Of a stretch of DNA of 64,000 nucleotides, positions 36,473 through 48,377 are shown piece after piece. Position 1 is the first letter of the stretch; each line of letters begins with the position of its first letter. Source of the DNA: Caldilineales bacterium (lineage in GTDB: Bacteria > Chloroflexota > Anaerolineae > J102). The position numbers and the translations under genes were made by a program. Where the stretch lies: contig JAGFJG010000044.1 in NCBI GenBank assembly GCA_024102915.1, positions 22,788 to 86,787 on the forward strand, read 5' to 3'. The notes beneath the pieces are model-generated. The model did not search any database and was not told the DNA's origin. It worked only from the letters and a program-made list of their open reading frames with translations.

Positions 36473-36997
36473 ATGGAAAGACCCCCTGAAGCTTATACCC
36501 GAGGAATTCTGGCCGCTGTGCTGGAGCCGTGGATCGACGGGCTGAGCCAGGTCAATGCCGCCTTGCAGTCGAACAGGAAATTCCGATCATCCCTCTATGA
36601 TCCGGACCTGGATACATCGACGAAGCTGGAAGCGACCGAAGGTATCCTGCCTCAGGGCGCACCGGTCGAAGTCCGCAATTTTCTGGGCGTGCTGCTTGAG
36701 AACAACGATATCGGTCTGCTCGACGAGATCCTCGACTCGCTGGACAACATGATTCGCGCCAAAGTGGCTGGCCCGCAACGAGCCATCGTCACCAGCGCCG
36801 TTGTTCTCAGCGATGCCGAACAGGACAAGCTGCGCGAGCGATTGGCGAAAGACTTTGGCCCGCTCGAACTCAGCTTCCAGGTAGAACCGGAAATCCTGGG
36901 CGGCATCATCGTGCGCGTTGGGGATCGGCTGATCGATGACAGCGTGCGCGGCCGTCTCGACGCCCTGCGCAATGCTCTGGGCGTGCGAGCCGCCTGA
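36473..36997 (+). CDS. atpH: ATP synthase F1 subunit delta
   Basis: 174 residues. N-terminal helical bundle (RGILAAVLEPWIDGLSQVNAAL) and C-terminal LSFQVEPEILGGIIVRVGDRLIDDSVRGRL with the conserved GGI.irvGd..iD.Svr.rL signature. It binds the top of F1 to subunit b. Confidence 0.94.
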   Translation: MERPPEAYTRGILAAVLEPWIDGLSQVNAALQSNRKFRSSLYDPDLDTSTKLEATEGILPQGAPVEVRNFLGVLLENNDIGLLDEILDSLDNMIRAKVAGPQRAIVTSAVVLSDAEQDKLRERLAKDFGPLELSFQVEPEILGGIIVRVGDRLIDDSVRGRLDALRNALGVRAA

Positions 36998-37035
36998 ACC
37001 CGGTTAAATTAACGAAATCCTTGTAGGAGTAACCT

Positions 37036-38541
37036 ATGGCAGTCGGACTTGACGATCTGACTTTGCAACTCAAACAGCAGATACAGCAATTCGAAGCGCC
37101 CAAGCGCATGGTCGATGTGGGAACCGTGGTCGAGGTCGGCGACGGTATTGCCCGCATTCGCGGCTTGCGCAACGCCATGGCCAGCGAGCTTTTGGAATTT
37201 CCATCCGGCACGTTGGGCATCGCCCTCAACCTCGACGAGGAAACCGTGGGCGCCATCATCATGGGCGAGTATAGCGACATCCAGGAAGGCGATCTGGTGC
37301 GCGGCACCGGGCGTATCGCCTCTGTGCCTGTGGGTGAAGCGATGATCGGGCGCGTGATCAACGCCGTCGGCCAGCCTATCGATGGCAAAGGGCCGATCGA
37401 AACCGACACTTTCCGTCCAGTCGAGCGCATTGCCCCCAACGTGGTCGTGCGTAAGAGCGTGGACACGCCGGTGCAGACGGGCATCAAGGCCATCGACGCC
37501 ATGATTCCGATCGGTCGCGGCCAGCGCGAGTTGATTATCGGCGACCGCCAGACCGGCAAGACCGCAGTTGCCATTGATACGATCATCAATCAGAAGGGCA
37601 AAGACCTGATCTGCATTTACGTCGCCATTGGTCAGAAGCGCGCCAGCGTGGCTCAGGTTGTGGCCATCCTGGAGGAACACGGGGCCATGGAGCACACGAT
37701 CGTTGTCGCTGCCACCGCCTCCGAACCGGCCGCTTTGCAATATCTGGCGCCCTACGCCGGCTGCGCCATCGGCGAAGAATTCATGGAGCAAGGCAAGGAT
37801 GCCCTGATCGTCTATGATGACCTGAGCAAGCACGCCTGGGCTTATCGCCAGGTCTCGCTGTTGCTGCGCCGCCCGCCCGGCCGCGAGGCCTATCCCGGCG
37901 ATGTGTTCTATCTGCACAGCCGCCTGTTGGAACGAGCCGCCAAGCTGGCAGAGGAATTCGGCGGCGGGTCACTCACCGCCCTGCCTGTGATCGAGACCCA
38001 GGCTGGCGACGTCTCCGCCTATATCCCCACCAACGTCATTTCCATCACCGACGGCCAGATCTATCTCGAAGCCGACCTGTTCTATGCCGGCATTCGCCCG
38101 GCCCTCAACGTCGGTCTTTCGGTGTCACGTGTGGGTTCGTCCGCACAGACCAAGGCGATGAAGAAGGTGGCTGGCCGCATGAAGGGCGAGTTAGCCCAGG
38201 GCCGTGAATTGGCCGCATTTGCCCAGTTTGGCTCCGATCTGGATAAATCCACGCAACGGCAGCTCGATCGATTCCAGCGCCTGACGCAGTTGTTGAAGCA
38301 GCCGCAATACAGGCCGGTTTCGCTGTCCAATCAAGTCATGGTGATCTATGCCGGCACCAACGGTTATCTGGACGAGGTCGCCGCAGATCGTATTCCTGAC
38401 TGGGAACAAAGATTCTATCAGTACATGTCATCCAATTATCCCGAAGTCGGCAATGCCATCGACCGCGAGAAGGTTCTGTCCGACCAGACAGAGGACAGTC
38501 TCAAGCTGGCGATAACCGAATTCAACAAGCAGTTTGTTTAG
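37036..38541 (+). CDS. atpA: ATP synthase F1 subunit alpha
   Basis: 501 residues, full length. Nucleotide-binding P-loop GDRQTGKTA near residue 170, followed by [13 protein letters not shown] and the [25 protein letters not shown] stretch of the alpha subunit. AGGAG precedes the ATG. A heptad-repeat element follows before atpG. Confidence 0.97.
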   Translation: MAVGLDDLTLQLKQQIQQFEAPKRMVDVGTVVEVGDGIARIRGLRNAMASELLEFPSGTLGIALNLDEETVGAIIMGEYSDIQEGDLVRGTGRIASVPVGEAMIGRVINAVGQPIDGKGPIETDTFRPVERIAPNVVVRKSVDTPVQTGIKAIDAMIPIGRGQRELIIGDRQTGKTAVAIDTIINQKGKDLICIYVAIGQKRASVAQVVAILEEHGAMEHTIVVAATASEPAALQYLAPYAGCAIGEEFMEQGKDALIVYDDLSKHAWAYRQVSLLLRRPPGREAYPGDVFYLHSRLLERAAKLAEEFGGGSLTALPVIETQAGDVSAYIPTNVISITDGQIYLEADLFYAGIRPALNVGLSVSRVGSSAQTKAMKKVAGRMKGELAQGRELAAFAQFGSDLDKSTQRQLDRFQRLTQLLKQPQYRPVSLSNQVMVIYAGTNGYLDEVAADRIPDWEQRFYQYMSSNYPEVGNAIDREKVLSDQTEDSLKLAITEFNKQFV

Positions 38542-38545
38542 GCAT

Positions 38546-38611
38546 GTAATGAGTAATGAAGTGATAGAGCGAGTCACACTTCACTAATTACTGATTACTC
38601 AATTACTATCC
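38546..38611. repeat. heptad-repeat inverted element between atpA and atpG
   Basis: Left: GTAATGA, GTAATGA, AGTGATA (38546-38566). Right: CACTTCA, CTAATTA, CTGATTA, CTCAATT, ACTATCC (38577-38611), ending just before the atpG ATG at 38613. The arms are partly complementary. Confidence 0.8.
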
Positions 38612-38612
38612 A

Positions 38613-41019
<2,407 letters not shown>

Positions 41020-41020
<1 letters not shown>

Positions 41021-41054
41021 TTCATAATTCGTATTTGGAAATCCGCAATCTTCG
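41020..41054. repeat. weak heptad run between atpD and atpC
   Basis: ATTCATA, ATTCGTA, TTTGGAA, ATCCGCA, ATCTTCG (41020-41054). The seven-base rhythm is visible but less strict than elsewhere; it begins on the last base of the atpD stop codon. Confidence 0.5.
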
Positions 41055-41056
41055 AC

Positions 41057-41530
41057 ATGGCTACCCTACGATTTGAATTCGTCGCCCAGGACCACATTGT
41101 TTTTCAGGGTGACGTGAATATGGTCATCATCCCCGGCGCAGATGGCGTTCTGGGCGTGTTGCCTCGCCATGCTCCGCTGATGGCTGTGGTGAATCCGGGC
41201 GAAGTCATGGTGCGCCAGGAAGGAAAGCCTGACCAATTCTTTGTGGTCGGCGGCGGCTTCGTGGAAGTCAAACCCGACAAGGTTGTGCTGGTCGCTCGTT
41301 CTGGCGAATCAGCCGAGGCAATCGACGCTGTGCGGGCGGAGGCGGCCATGCGCCGCGCCCAGGAATTCCTGGCCAGCCCGGACAAAGAGCGAGATATGGA
41401 CCGTCGCATCGCCATGGAGGCTTCGTTGCGACGTTCGACCGCCCGACTCAAGATCGCCCGTCGTCATGGCGGACGCCGGGATGGACGGCCAATAAGCGGT
41501 TACGATACAACCGGCAGCGAATCGGACTAA
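41057..41530 (+). CDS. atpC: ATP synthase F1 subunit epsilon
   Basis: 157 residues, a little long. The beta-barrel part (LRFEFVAQDHIVFQGDVNMVIIPGADGVLGVLPRHAPLMAVVNPGEVMV) is normal. The C-terminal helices and an extra basic/polar tail (RRHGGRRDGRPISGY) follow. It is the last gene before the operon terminator. Confidence 0.94.
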   Translation: MATLRFEFVAQDHIVFQGDVNMVIIPGADGVLGVLPRHAPLMAVVNPGEVMVRQEGKPDQFFVVGGGFVEVKPDKVVLVARSGESAEAIDAVRAEAAMRRAQEFLASPDKERDMDRRIAMEASLRRSTARLKIARRHGGRRDGRPISGYDTTGSESD

Positions 41531-41564
41531 TCGGTTTTCCGGTTCGCCACGCTCCATTGTCACC

Positions 41565-41594
41565 AACCGGGCGCTGAGAAGTCGCCCGGTTTCT
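41565..41594 (+). terminator. intrinsic terminator of the ATP synthase operon
   Basis: AACCGGGCG (41565-41573) pairs perfectly with CGCCCGGTT (41583-41591), loop nine bases, followed by TCTTG. Confidence 0.85.
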
Positions 41595-41617
41595 TGTGTC
41601 AAAGAATGTCACACAGT

Positions 41618-41647
41618 TTCCGAAAGCTGGCTGCTGTGCACTATAAT
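41618..41647 (+). promoter_or_regulatory. candidate mreB promoter
   Basis: TTCCGA (41618-41623), 18 bases, TATAAT (41642-41647). The -10 is perfect, the -35 weak. Coding starts 37 bases later. Confidence 0.55.
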
Positions 41648-41684
41648 CGCCGGAACTGACTTTTTCGGAGACGAGGAATGATTC

Positions 41685-42689
41685 ATGTTTGAGAAGCAAA
41701 TTGGTATTGATCTGGGCACCGTCAACGTGTTGGTGTATGTGCGCGGTAAGGGCGTAGTCCTGCAAGAACCCAGCGTGGTGGCGATTTCGGTGCGCGACAA
41801 CAAGATCGTGGCTGTGGGGGCGGATGCCGCCGAGATGATCGGTCGCGTTCCCGACAGCATCGAGGTGACCCGTCCGGTGCGCGATGGCGTCATCGCCGAT
41901 TATGTGGTCACCGAGGCCATGCTGCGGCACTTCATCCGCCGCGTGATCGGTCGCAATCCCATGCTCCGTCCCCAGGTGATGATGAGTTCGCCCAAAGGTG
42001 TGACCAGTGTGGAACGGCGGGCGGTCTACGACGCTGCTATCCAGGCAGGCGCCAAGGAAGCCTATCTGATACCGGAACCTCTGGCTGCGGCCTACGGGGC
42101 GGGATTGCCCATCAACACGCCGACGGGCAACATGGTTGTGGATGTGGGCGGCGGCACCAGCGAGGCTGCCGTGGTTTCAATGAACGATATCGTGGTGTGG
42201 AGCAGTGTGCGGGTGGGCGGAAATCGCATCGATCAGTCGATCATCGCCTATGTCCGCAAGAAGTACAGCCTGATCATCGGTGAGCAGACAGCGGAAGAAC
42301 TGAAGATTCAGATCGGGTCGGCTGTGCCGCTGGACGATATTTTGACGATGGAAGTTCGGGGCCGGGATCAGGTGACCGGCCTGCCCAAGACGATCTCGAT
42401 TACCTCGGACGAGGTGACCGACGCCATCGCTGATCCGCTCAGCGCGATTGTCGGCGCCGTTCGCCAGACTCTGGAGAAAACCCCGCCCGAACTGGCCTCG
42501 GACATCATCGATCGAGGCATGATTCTGACCGGCGGCAGCGGTCAATTGCGCAACCTGGATGACCTGTTGACCCGCGAGACCGGCGTCCCCTGTTTTCTGG
42601 CGGAGAATCCAATCGCCTGTGTGGCGATTGGCGCCGGGCGAGCCATGGAGAATATCGAGGTCATGCGCCGCTTCCTGCCGCAAGTCTAG
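41685..42689 (+). CDS. mreB: MreB/Mbl-type rod-shape actin homologue
   Basis: 334 residues. Actin-fold phosphate loops [20 protein letters not shown] (residues about 6-25), [13 protein letters not shown] near 150, and adenosine motif [14 protein letters not shown] near 290. It polymerises beneath the membrane and guides wall growth; rod or filament shape is implied. No mreC or mreD lies next to it, as in other single mreB or mbl genes. A strong terminator follows. Confidence 0.94.
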   Translation: MFEKQIGIDLGTVNVLVYVRGKGVVLQEPSVVAISVRDNKIVAVGADAAEMIGRVPDSIEVTRPVRDGVIADYVVTEAMLRHFIRRVIGRNPMLRPQVMMSSPKGVTSVERRAVYDAAIQAGAKEAYLIPEPLAAAYGAGLPINTPTGNMVVDVGGGTSEAAVVSMNDIVVWSSVRVGGNRIDQSIIAYVRKKYSLIIGEQTAEELKIQIGSAVPLDDILTMEVRGRDQVTGLPKTISITSDEVTDAIADPLSAIVGAVRQTLEKTPPELASDIIDRGMILTGGSGQLRNLDDLLTRETGVPCFLAENPIACVAIGAGRAMENIEVMRRFLPQV

Positions 42690-42719
42690 GCAAAGTATTG
42701 CAATTCGCAGATTGAATCA

Positions 42720-42752
42720 GAAGAACCCGCATTACTTGCGGGTTCTTCTTTT
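42720..42752 (+). terminator. intrinsic terminator after mreB
   Basis: GAAGAACCCGC (42720-42730) pairs with GCGGGTTCTTC (42738-42748), loop seven bases, then TTTTCTC. Strong. Confidence 0.92.
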
Positions 42753-42768
42753 CTCGACTCAAATCAAA

Positions 42769-42797
42769 TTGTATACAGGATCGATCCGCGGTAAAAT
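42769..42797 (+). promoter_or_regulatory. glpF promoter
   Basis: TTGTAT (42769-42774), 17 bases, TAAAAT (42792-42797). Coding starts 63 bases later, after GGAGG. Confidence 0.65.
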
Positions 42798-42859
42798 GCG
42801 CCGCAATTGCATACGTATCGTTTCGGCTCTTTTCTACAAGTTCTCTGGAGGAACCTGTC

Positions 42860-43495
42860 ATGAATGTCAAAGCGCTTCTTGTTGAATTCATCGGTACTTT
42901 CTTTCTGGTATTCACCGTCGGCATGGCTGTGATCGACCCCGGAGCCGGTGATTTTGCCGGTCTCGCCATCGGCACCGTGTTGATGGTCATGATCTTCGCC
43001 GGTGGGCACATTTCGGGCGGACACTATAACCCGGCTGTGACCCTGGGCGTATGGTTGCGCGGCAAGGCGAGCATTACCGATGCTGTGGGATATTGGATCG
43101 TGCAGGTGGTTGCCGCAATCATCGCCGCTTTGGTAGTGAGCGTGATCAAGCCTGCGATGCCCACCGCAGCCCTCAATGGCGACATCCCGGTAATCGGGGC
43201 CTTGCTGGCCGAGTTCCTCTTTACCTTCGCCCTTGTCTACGTCGTGTTGAATGTGGCGACTGCCAAGGGGACCGATGGCAACTCCTTCTACGGATTGGCC
43301 ATCGGCTTTACCGTTTTGGCAGGCGCATACGCCGTCGGCAGCGTTTCGGGCGGTTCGTTCAATCCTGCCGTGACTGTTGGCGGTTCGATCATGAACATCT
43401 TCGCCTGGGGCAACATCTGGATTTACCTGGTGGCGGAGTTGTTGGCTGGCGTCGTCGCCGCTTTCACCTTCCGATTTCTGCATCCAGGCGAGTAA
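42860..43495 (+). CDS. glpF: aquaporin/glycerol facilitator (MIP family)
   Basis: 211 residues, six membrane segments, two NPA boxes: HYNPAVTLGVWLRG and SFNPAVTVGGS. The short length and the Arg normally after the second NPA (replaced by Val-Gly in this pattern) leave aquaporin or glyceroporin open. Its position before glpK argues for glycerol. An intrinsic terminator between glpF and glpK can limit read-through. Confidence 0.85.
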   Translation: MNVKALLVEFIGTFFLVFTVGMAVIDPGAGDFAGLAIGTVLMVMIFAGGHISGGHYNPAVTLGVWLRGKASITDAVGYWIVQVVAAIIAALVVSVIKPAMPTAALNGDIPVIGALLAEFLFTFALVYVVLNVATAKGTDGNSFYGLAIGFTVLAGAYAVGSVSGGSFNPAVTVGGSIMNIFAWGNIWIYLVAELLAGVVAAFTFRFLHPGE

Positions 43496-43506
43496 TCACA
43501 GATAGA

Positions 43507-43550
43507 ACGATGGGGCGTTTGCAGTAATTGCAACGCCCCATCGTCTTTTT
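43507..43550 (+). terminator. intrinsic terminator between glpF and glpK
   Basis: ACGATGGGGCGTT (43507-43519) pairs with AACGCCCCATCGT (43532-43544), then CTTTTT. It lies only ten bases before the glpK start codon, so it could be an attenuator that sets the ratio of transporter to kinase. Confidence 0.9.
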
Positions 43551-43559
43551 GGATAGTCG

Positions 43560-45053
43560 ATGGCGGAGTTTATCGGTGCTGTTGACCAGGGCACGACCAG
43601 CACGCGCTTCATGATCTTTGACCACAGCGGGTCTCTGATCGCCAGCCATCAACTCGAACACCGGCAAATTTATCCGCAGGCAGGTTGGGTGGAGCACGAT
43701 GCTCTGGAAATTTGGGCGCGGACGCAGGAGGTGATTGCAGGGGCGTTGCAAAAGGTAGGGTTGAGGCCGACGGATCTGGCGGCGATTGGCATAACCAACC
43801 AGCGTGAGACCACCGTCGTTTGGGACAAGAACACCGGCCGGCCTTACCACAATGCCATCGTCTGGCAGGATACCCGCACCGACCGCATCTGCGAGGAACT
43901 GGCGCGTGAAGGCGGGCAGGATCGCTTTCGGGATAAGACGGGGCTGCCCCTTTCGGTCTATTTTTCCGGGCCGAAAATCAAATGGATTTTGGACAATGCG
44001 CCAGGGGTGAGGCAGGCGGCTGAGCAGGGCGCTGCGCTGTTTGGCACAATGGATTCCTGGCTGATCTGGAATCTGACCGGTGGCAGCGAAGGCGGGGTTC
44101 ATGTCACAGATGTGACCAACGCCAGCCGCACCATGTTGATGAGTCTGCGCACCCTGGACTGGGACGAGGATATCCTGACCGTTTTCGGCATCCCTCGCCA
44201 GATGTTGCCGCAGATCCGATCCTCCAGCGACCCCGCAGGCTTTGGGGCCTGGCAGGGCGTCCCCATCTGCGGCGACCTGGGCGACCAGCAAGCTGCCACC
44301 GTGGGCCAGACCTGTTTCACTGCGGGCGAGGCCAAGAACACTTACGGCACCGGCTGTTTCATGCTGATGAATACGGGCACGGAGATCATGCCGTCCGCCA
44401 ACGGTCTGTTGACGACGGTGTGTTACCAATTCAGCGACAGCCCGGCTGTGTACGCGCTCGAAGGCTCGATCCCGATTGCCGGGGCGCTGGTGCAATGGTT
44501 GCGCGACAACCTTGGCTTTTTCGAATCCGCATCTCAGGTCGAGGATCACGCTCGATCGGTCCCCGACAGCGGCGGCAGCTATATCGTCCCCGCTTTCTCT
44601 GGCCTGTTTGCGCCCTACTGGCAGTCCGATGCCCGCGGCGTCATCGTGGGCCTGACCCGATACATCGATAAAAACCACCTGTGCCGGGCGGCGCTGGAAG
44701 CGACGGCTTACCAGACGAGAGAAGTGCTGGAAGCGATGCAGCGCGATTCCGGCGTCGAACTCACCACCCTCAAAGTCGATGGCGGCATGGTCTACAATGA
44801 CTTGCTGATGCAATTCCAGGCCGACATTCTCGATGTGCCGGTGGTGCGTCCCCAAGTGGCCGAGACCACCGCTTTGGGCGCTGCCTACGCTGCCGGGCTG
44901 GCGGTTGGATTCTGGCGAAATACCGATGACTTGCGGCAGAATTGGCAGGTACAAAAAACTTGGCAGCCTGAAATGGACGAGGCTCAGCGGCAAAAGTTGT
45001 ATGCTGGCTGGCTGAAGGCTGTACAACGAACCATGAATTGGATGGAGGAATAA
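43560..45053 (+). CDS. glpK: glycerol kinase
   Basis: 497 residues, full length. FGGY-kinase motifs: [20 protein letters not shown] at the N terminus, [28 protein letters not shown], and FGGY signature-like region [11 protein letters not shown] near residue 270. C-terminal [22 protein letters not shown]. It makes glycerol-3-phosphate, which GlpABC oxidises. Confidence 0.97.
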   Translation: MAEFIGAVDQGTTSTRFMIFDHSGSLIASHQLEHRQIYPQAGWVEHDALEIWARTQEVIAGALQKVGLRPTDLAAIGITNQRETTVVWDKNTGRPYHNAIVWQDTRTDRICEELAREGGQDRFRDKTGLPLSVYFSGPKIKWILDNAPGVRQAAEQGAALFGTMDSWLIWNLTGGSEGGVHVTDVTNASRTMLMSLRTLDWDEDILTVFGIPRQMLPQIRSSSDPAGFGAWQGVPICGDLGDQQAATVGQTCFTAGEAKNTYGTGCFMLMNTGTEIMPSANGLLTTVCYQFSDSPAVYALEGSIPIAGALVQWLRDNLGFFESASQVEDHARSVPDSGGSYIVPAFSGLFAPYWQSDARGVIVGLTRYIDKNHLCRAALEATAYQTREVLEAMQRDSGVELTTLKVDGGMVYNDLLMQFQADILDVPVVRPQVAETTALGAAYAAGLAVGFWRNTDDLRQNWQVQKTWQPEMDEAQRQKLYAGWLKAVQRTMNWMEE

Positions 45054-45061
45054 TCCCGACA

Positions 45062-45259
45062 ATGAACCAAACCACCACCTTCCATTGCCTGAATTGTGAC
45101 CGCTCCGAACAGGAAATCCCGCTGGTGGCTCTGCGCTATGATGGCAGCCAGGCCTGGATTTGCTCGCAATGCCTGCCTGTGCTGATCCATCGGCCAGAGC
45201 AACTGGCGGGAAAGCTGGCGCGGGCGGAGACGCTTTCGCCGGCAGAGCATCATGATTGA
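45062..45259 (+). CDS. small zinc-ribbon protein inside the glycerol operon
   Basis: 65 residues from ATG at 45062, preceded by GGAGGA at 15 bases. CLNCDRSEQEIPLVALRYDG...ICSQC forms a C..C...C..C zinc ribbon, followed by LPVLIHRPEQLAGKL. It lies eight bases after glpK and 32 before glpA, so it is co-transcribed. The function is unknown; it might be an assembly or redox helper for GlpABC. Similar short proteins occur in Chloroflexota, but no family can be named. Confidence 0.7.
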   Translation: MNQTTTFHCLNCDRSEQEIPLVALRYDGSQAWICSQCLPVLIHRPEQLAGKLARAETLSPAEHHD

Positions 45260-45291
45260 GCGGGTGTTTGGCATCGCGAAATCGTAGCATC

Positions 45292-47001
45292 ATGAAACGC
45301 CTCGAAACCGAAATCCTCGTCATCGGCGGCGGGGCGACGGGTGTGGGCGTGGCCTGGGATGCGGCGCTGCGTGGGTTCGATGTAGCGCTGGTGGAAAAGC
45401 GAGACCTGACGCATGGCACAACAGGGCGTTATCACGGCCTGCTGCATAGCGGGGCGCGCTACGTGGTCAAAGACCCGCAAAGCGCGGTGGAGTGCATTCA
45501 AGAGAACCAGATTTTGCGGCGAACGCACGCGCACTGCATCGAAGACACCGGCGGGTTCTTTGTGGTCACGCCGGAGGATGAAGGCCCATATCAGGATGCT
45601 TTCATAGCGGGCTGCGCCAGGGCGATGATTCCCTGCCACGAGATCAGCGTGGCCGAAGCCCTGCGCCGCGAGCCTCTGCTCAATCCTCGCATCAGCCGCG
45701 TGTTCGAGGTGTCCGATGGCGCTGCCGACAGCTTTCTGGCCACCCATGCCACCGCACAGGCGGCAACGCAGGCGGGCGCGCGACTTTTCACCTATCACGA
45801 GGTGATCGGGCTATTGCAGAAGGGCGGCGAAGGTGATCGCAGGGTGGTCGGGGCCAGGGTGCGAGATGTGGTGAATGGCGAGGAGCTAGAAATCCGGGCG
45901 CAACTTGTGATCAACGCCACGGGCGCGTGGGCGGGCAGACTGGCAGCTATGGCCGGCATCGACGTCCAGATTATCCCCGGCAAGGGCGTGATGGTGGCGC
46001 TGAATCATCGCCTGGTCAACACCGTGATCAACCGCTGCAAGATGTGCGACGATGGCGACATCCTCGTGCCCATCCACACTGTCTCGGTGATTGGCACCAC
46101 CGACGAGCGCGTGTCCGATCCGGAGCATCTCAGCATCGAGCCGTGGGAAGTGCAGTTCATGCTGGACGAGGGGGACAAGCTGGTGCCTGGGCTGAGTAAA
46201 GCGCGAGTGGTGAGGGCCTGGGCGGGCGTACGGCCGCTTTATCAGGAAGGGCATGTAGGCGACAGCCGTGACGCTACCCGCCAGTTCACATTGCTCGATC
46301 ATAAAACTCGGGATGGCGTGGGCGGAATCCTGACCATCACCGGCGGCAAGTGGACGACTTTCCGGCTAATGGCCGAGAAAACGGTTGATCTGGCTGCCAG
46401 CATTTTGGGCGAACGTAAGCCCTGCGCTACAGCTATCACGCCGGTGCCGGGGGCCGAGCAAGGACACTATTGGCTGGGTCACCGCTTGCGCGAGGTGGAG
46501 CACGAACGCCTGCAGGGCGAGTTGGTCTGTGAATGCGAGTTGGTGACGCGGACGATGCTGGAAAACGCCGTTCGCCATAATCCGACCGTCACCCTGGACG
46601 ACCTGCGCCGCGATGTGCGCCTAGGTATGGGGCCGTGCCAGGGCGGGTTTTGCACTTATCGGGCGGTGGGGATTTTACACGAGATGCAGGGGACGAACAA
46701 TCAGCAATCAACAATCAATAATCAACGGCGAACGCCTGATGGCGAGCACGCAACACGCAATACGCAACACGCTTTCCCCAGCCCCAACCTATTGTTGCGC
46801 GATTTCCTGCAAGAACGTTGGAAAGGGTTGACGCCGATTTTGTGGGGCCAGCAATTGAAGCAGGCGCGGCTGGACGAGTTGATCTATCTCAGCCTGATGA
46901 ATGCCGACCGCCTGCCCGATGCGGAGTTGACCGGCCCGATGAGTGATTTCTATGCCTGGGATGCGGGTTCGCAGGATGAGGAGACGGCGGGCGATGCTTG
47001 A
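45292..47001 (+). CDS. glpA: anaerobic-type glycerol-3-phosphate dehydrogenase subunit A
   Basis: 569 residues. FAD motif ILVIGGGATGVGVAWDAALRG at the start, GTTGRYHGLLHSGARY, ITGGKWTTFRLMAEKT, then a BFD-like [2Fe-2S] domain with four Cys (CECELV and LGMGPCQGGFC). The last part (LLLRDFLQERWKGLTPILWG) is the usual C-terminal tail. Between the iron-sulfur domain and this tail, residues about 469-496 are encoded by heptad repeats (46696-46779) and read NNQQSTINNQRRTPDGEHA then TRNTQHAF. The insertion keeps the frame. The gene overlaps glpB by eight bases. Confidence 0.95.
   Translation: MKRLETEILVIGGGATGVGVAWDAALRGFDVALVEKRDLTHGTTGRYHGLLHSGARYVVKDPQSAVECIQENQILRRTHAHCIEDTGGFFVVTPEDEGPYQDAFIAGCARAMIPCHEISVAEALRREPLLNPRISRVFEVSDGAADSFLATHATAQAATQAGARLFTYHEVIGLLQKGGEGDRRVVGARVRDVVNGEELEIRAQLVINATGAWAGRLAAMAGIDVQIIPGKGVMVALNHRLVNTVINRCKMCDDGDILVPIHTVSVIGTTDERVSDPEHLSIEPWEVQFMLDEGDKLVPGLSKARVVRAWAGVRPLYQEGHVGDSRDATRQFTLLDHKTRDGVGGILTITGGKWTTFRLMAEKTVDLAASILGERKPCATAITPVPGAEQGHYWLGHRLREVEHERLQGELVCECELVTRTMLENAVRHNPTVTLDDLRRDVRLGMGPCQGGFCTYRAVGILHEMQGTNNQQSTINNQRRTPDGEHATRNTQHAFPSPNLLLRDFLQERWKGLTPILWGQQLKQARLDELIYLSLMNADRLPDAELTGPMSDFYAWDAGSQDEETAGDA
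46696..46779. repeat. twelve-unit heptad repeat inside glpA
   Basis: Period seven throughout: AACAATC, AGCAATC, AACAATC, AATAATC, AACGGCG, AACGCCT, GATGGCG, AGCACGC, AACACGC, AATACGC, AACACGC, TTTCCCC. Two words dominate, (A)AnAATC and AACACGC. It adds 28 codons in frame between two conserved parts of GlpA. Confidence 0.9.
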
Positions 47002-48274
47002 TTTGCTGGTGATCGGGGCCGGGCTTTCGGGCATGATAGCGGCCAGCGCCGCGGCCAGGGCGGGACTGAACGTGCGGGTGATCGCCAAAGGGTTGGGCGC
47101 GCTGCACTGGGGAGCGGGGACGATTGATGTGTTGGGTTACTTGCCGGGCGAGGCGAATGGCGTGCAACGCCCTCTACAAAAACTCGAGCCCCTTGCCTCG
47201 AATTGGCCCGACCATCCTTATGCGTTCCTCGGCAGCGGTGCGGTGGCGAAAGCGTTAGCCGATTTTCAAGAGCTCACGGTCGAAATTGGTTTGCCCTATG
47301 CGGGCGATGAGAATGACGATAACATGTTACTACCCTCGCCCGTGGGAGCGACCCGGCCTGTTTTCCTGGCCCCGGCGGCGCAACGGGCGGGTGACCTGAG
47401 ACGGTCCGAGCCGATGCTGGTGGTTGGGTTCGACGGCCTGCGCGATTTCTATCCGCACTTGATCGCCGAGAACTTATGCAAGCAGGGTCATGCAGCGCGA
47501 GCGCTATCGCTTCCGCTCGACCTGATTACAAGCCGCCGCGACTACAACACCGTGCATCTGGCCCAGGCGTTGGACTCATCCGAAGTTCGTCCGCGATTGG
47601 CGGACGAGATCGGTAAGCGGGTGAGGTCAGGTGAGCGGGTGGGATTGCCCGCCATCCTGGGACTGAACGACCACGCCGTCGCTTTCGCCGGATTGGCGAA
47701 CCGAATCGGATTGCCGCTATTCGAAATCCCCACCCTGCCGCCATCCGTTCCCGGCATTCGCCTGTTCAACGCCCTGCGTCGCCACCTCGACCAGCTTGGC
47801 GTGCGCGTCGAGATCGGCATGGAAGCTATCGCCTTCGACAGCACTTCAACCTTCAACCTTCAATCTTTGACCTCCGTCCAAACCGCCACCAGCGCCCGCC
47901 CCTTACGCCATCGCGCCCGCGTATTTCTCCTGGCCACGGGCGGCATTCTCGGCGGCGGCATCGCCACCGATCACACCGGCAAATCCTGGGAAACGATTTT
48001 CGATCTGCCGCTCACCATTCCCAATGATCGGGCGCAGTGGTTCCGACCCCTTGCACTCGACCCGGCCGGACATCCCGTTTTCCGTGGCGGCGTGTGTATC
48101 GATGGCCGGATGCAACCGCTCGGCGATGACGGCCAACCGATCTATGATAATTTGTGGGCGGCGGGCGGTATCCTGACCGGGGCGGATGCGATCCGTGAGC
48201 GCAGCCGGGAAGGGATCGATATCGCCACAGGTCGGGCCGCGGCGCAGGGTATCATCGCTTATCTTCAGACATGA
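46994..48274 (+). CDS. glpB: anaerobic-type glycerol-3-phosphate dehydrogenase subunit B
   Basis: 426 residues. FAD motif LLVIGAGLSGMIAASAAARAG, then GALHWGAGTIDVLGYLPGE, GFDGLRDFYPHLIAENL and the C-terminal NLWAAGGILTGADAIRERSREGIDIATGRAAA are the GlpB pattern. It accepts electrons from GlpA and passes them to GlpC. Residues about 283-297 are encoded by a heptad repeat (see 47843-47884). The start overlaps glpA. Confidence 0.93.
   Translation: MLDLLVIGAGLSGMIAASAAARAGLNVRVIAKGLGALHWGAGTIDVLGYLPGEANGVQRPLQKLEPLASNWPDHPYAFLGSGAVAKALADFQELTVEIGLPYAGDENDDNMLLPSPVGATRPVFLAPAAQRAGDLRRSEPMLVVGFDGLRDFYPHLIAENLCKQGHAARALSLPLDLITSRRDYNTVHLAQALDSSEVRPRLADEIGKRVRSGERVGLPAILGLNDHAVAFAGLANRIGLPLFEIPTLPPSVPGIRLFNALRRHLDQLGVRVEIGMEAIAFDSTSTFNLQSLTSVQTATSARPLRHRARVFLLATGGILGGGIATDHTGKSWETIFDLPLTIPNDRAQWFRPLALDPAGHPVFRGGVCIDGRMQPLGDDGQPIYDNLWAAGGILTGADAIRERSREGIDIATGRAAAQGIIAYLQT
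47843..47884. repeat. heptad run inside glpB
   Basis: ACTTCAA, CCTTCAA, CCTTCAA, TCTTTGA, CCTCCGT, CCAAACC; six units, 42 bases, 14 codons, in frame. It encodes a polar loop (STSTFNLQSLTSVQT) between FAD-domain strands. Confidence 0.75.
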
Positions 48275-48372
48275 CGATGGACGGTAGACGAAAAAAACTC
48301 CGTTCAACGAAAATCTCATCGTCCGTCGTCTATAGTCTATCGTCCTCAACTTAATCATCAATCATCAATCCC
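48273..48372. repeat. heptad-repeat element between glpB and glpC
   Basis: Left arm GACGATG, GACGGTA, GACGAAA (48273-48293) covers the glpB stop codon. Right arm CATCGTC, CGTCGTC, TATAGTC, TATCGTC, CTCAACT, TAATCAT, CAATCAT, CAATCCC (48317-48372). The GACGnnn and nnnCGTC words are complementary. The final word CAATCAT is shared with the elements at 8496-8516 and 35614-35634. Confidence 0.85.
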
Positions 48373-48377
48373 TACCC

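Noticed and set aside
43464..45419. 651-residue minus-strand frame opposite glpK
   Set aside because: Antisense of glycerol kinase and flanks; the plus-strand gene is complete and conserved.
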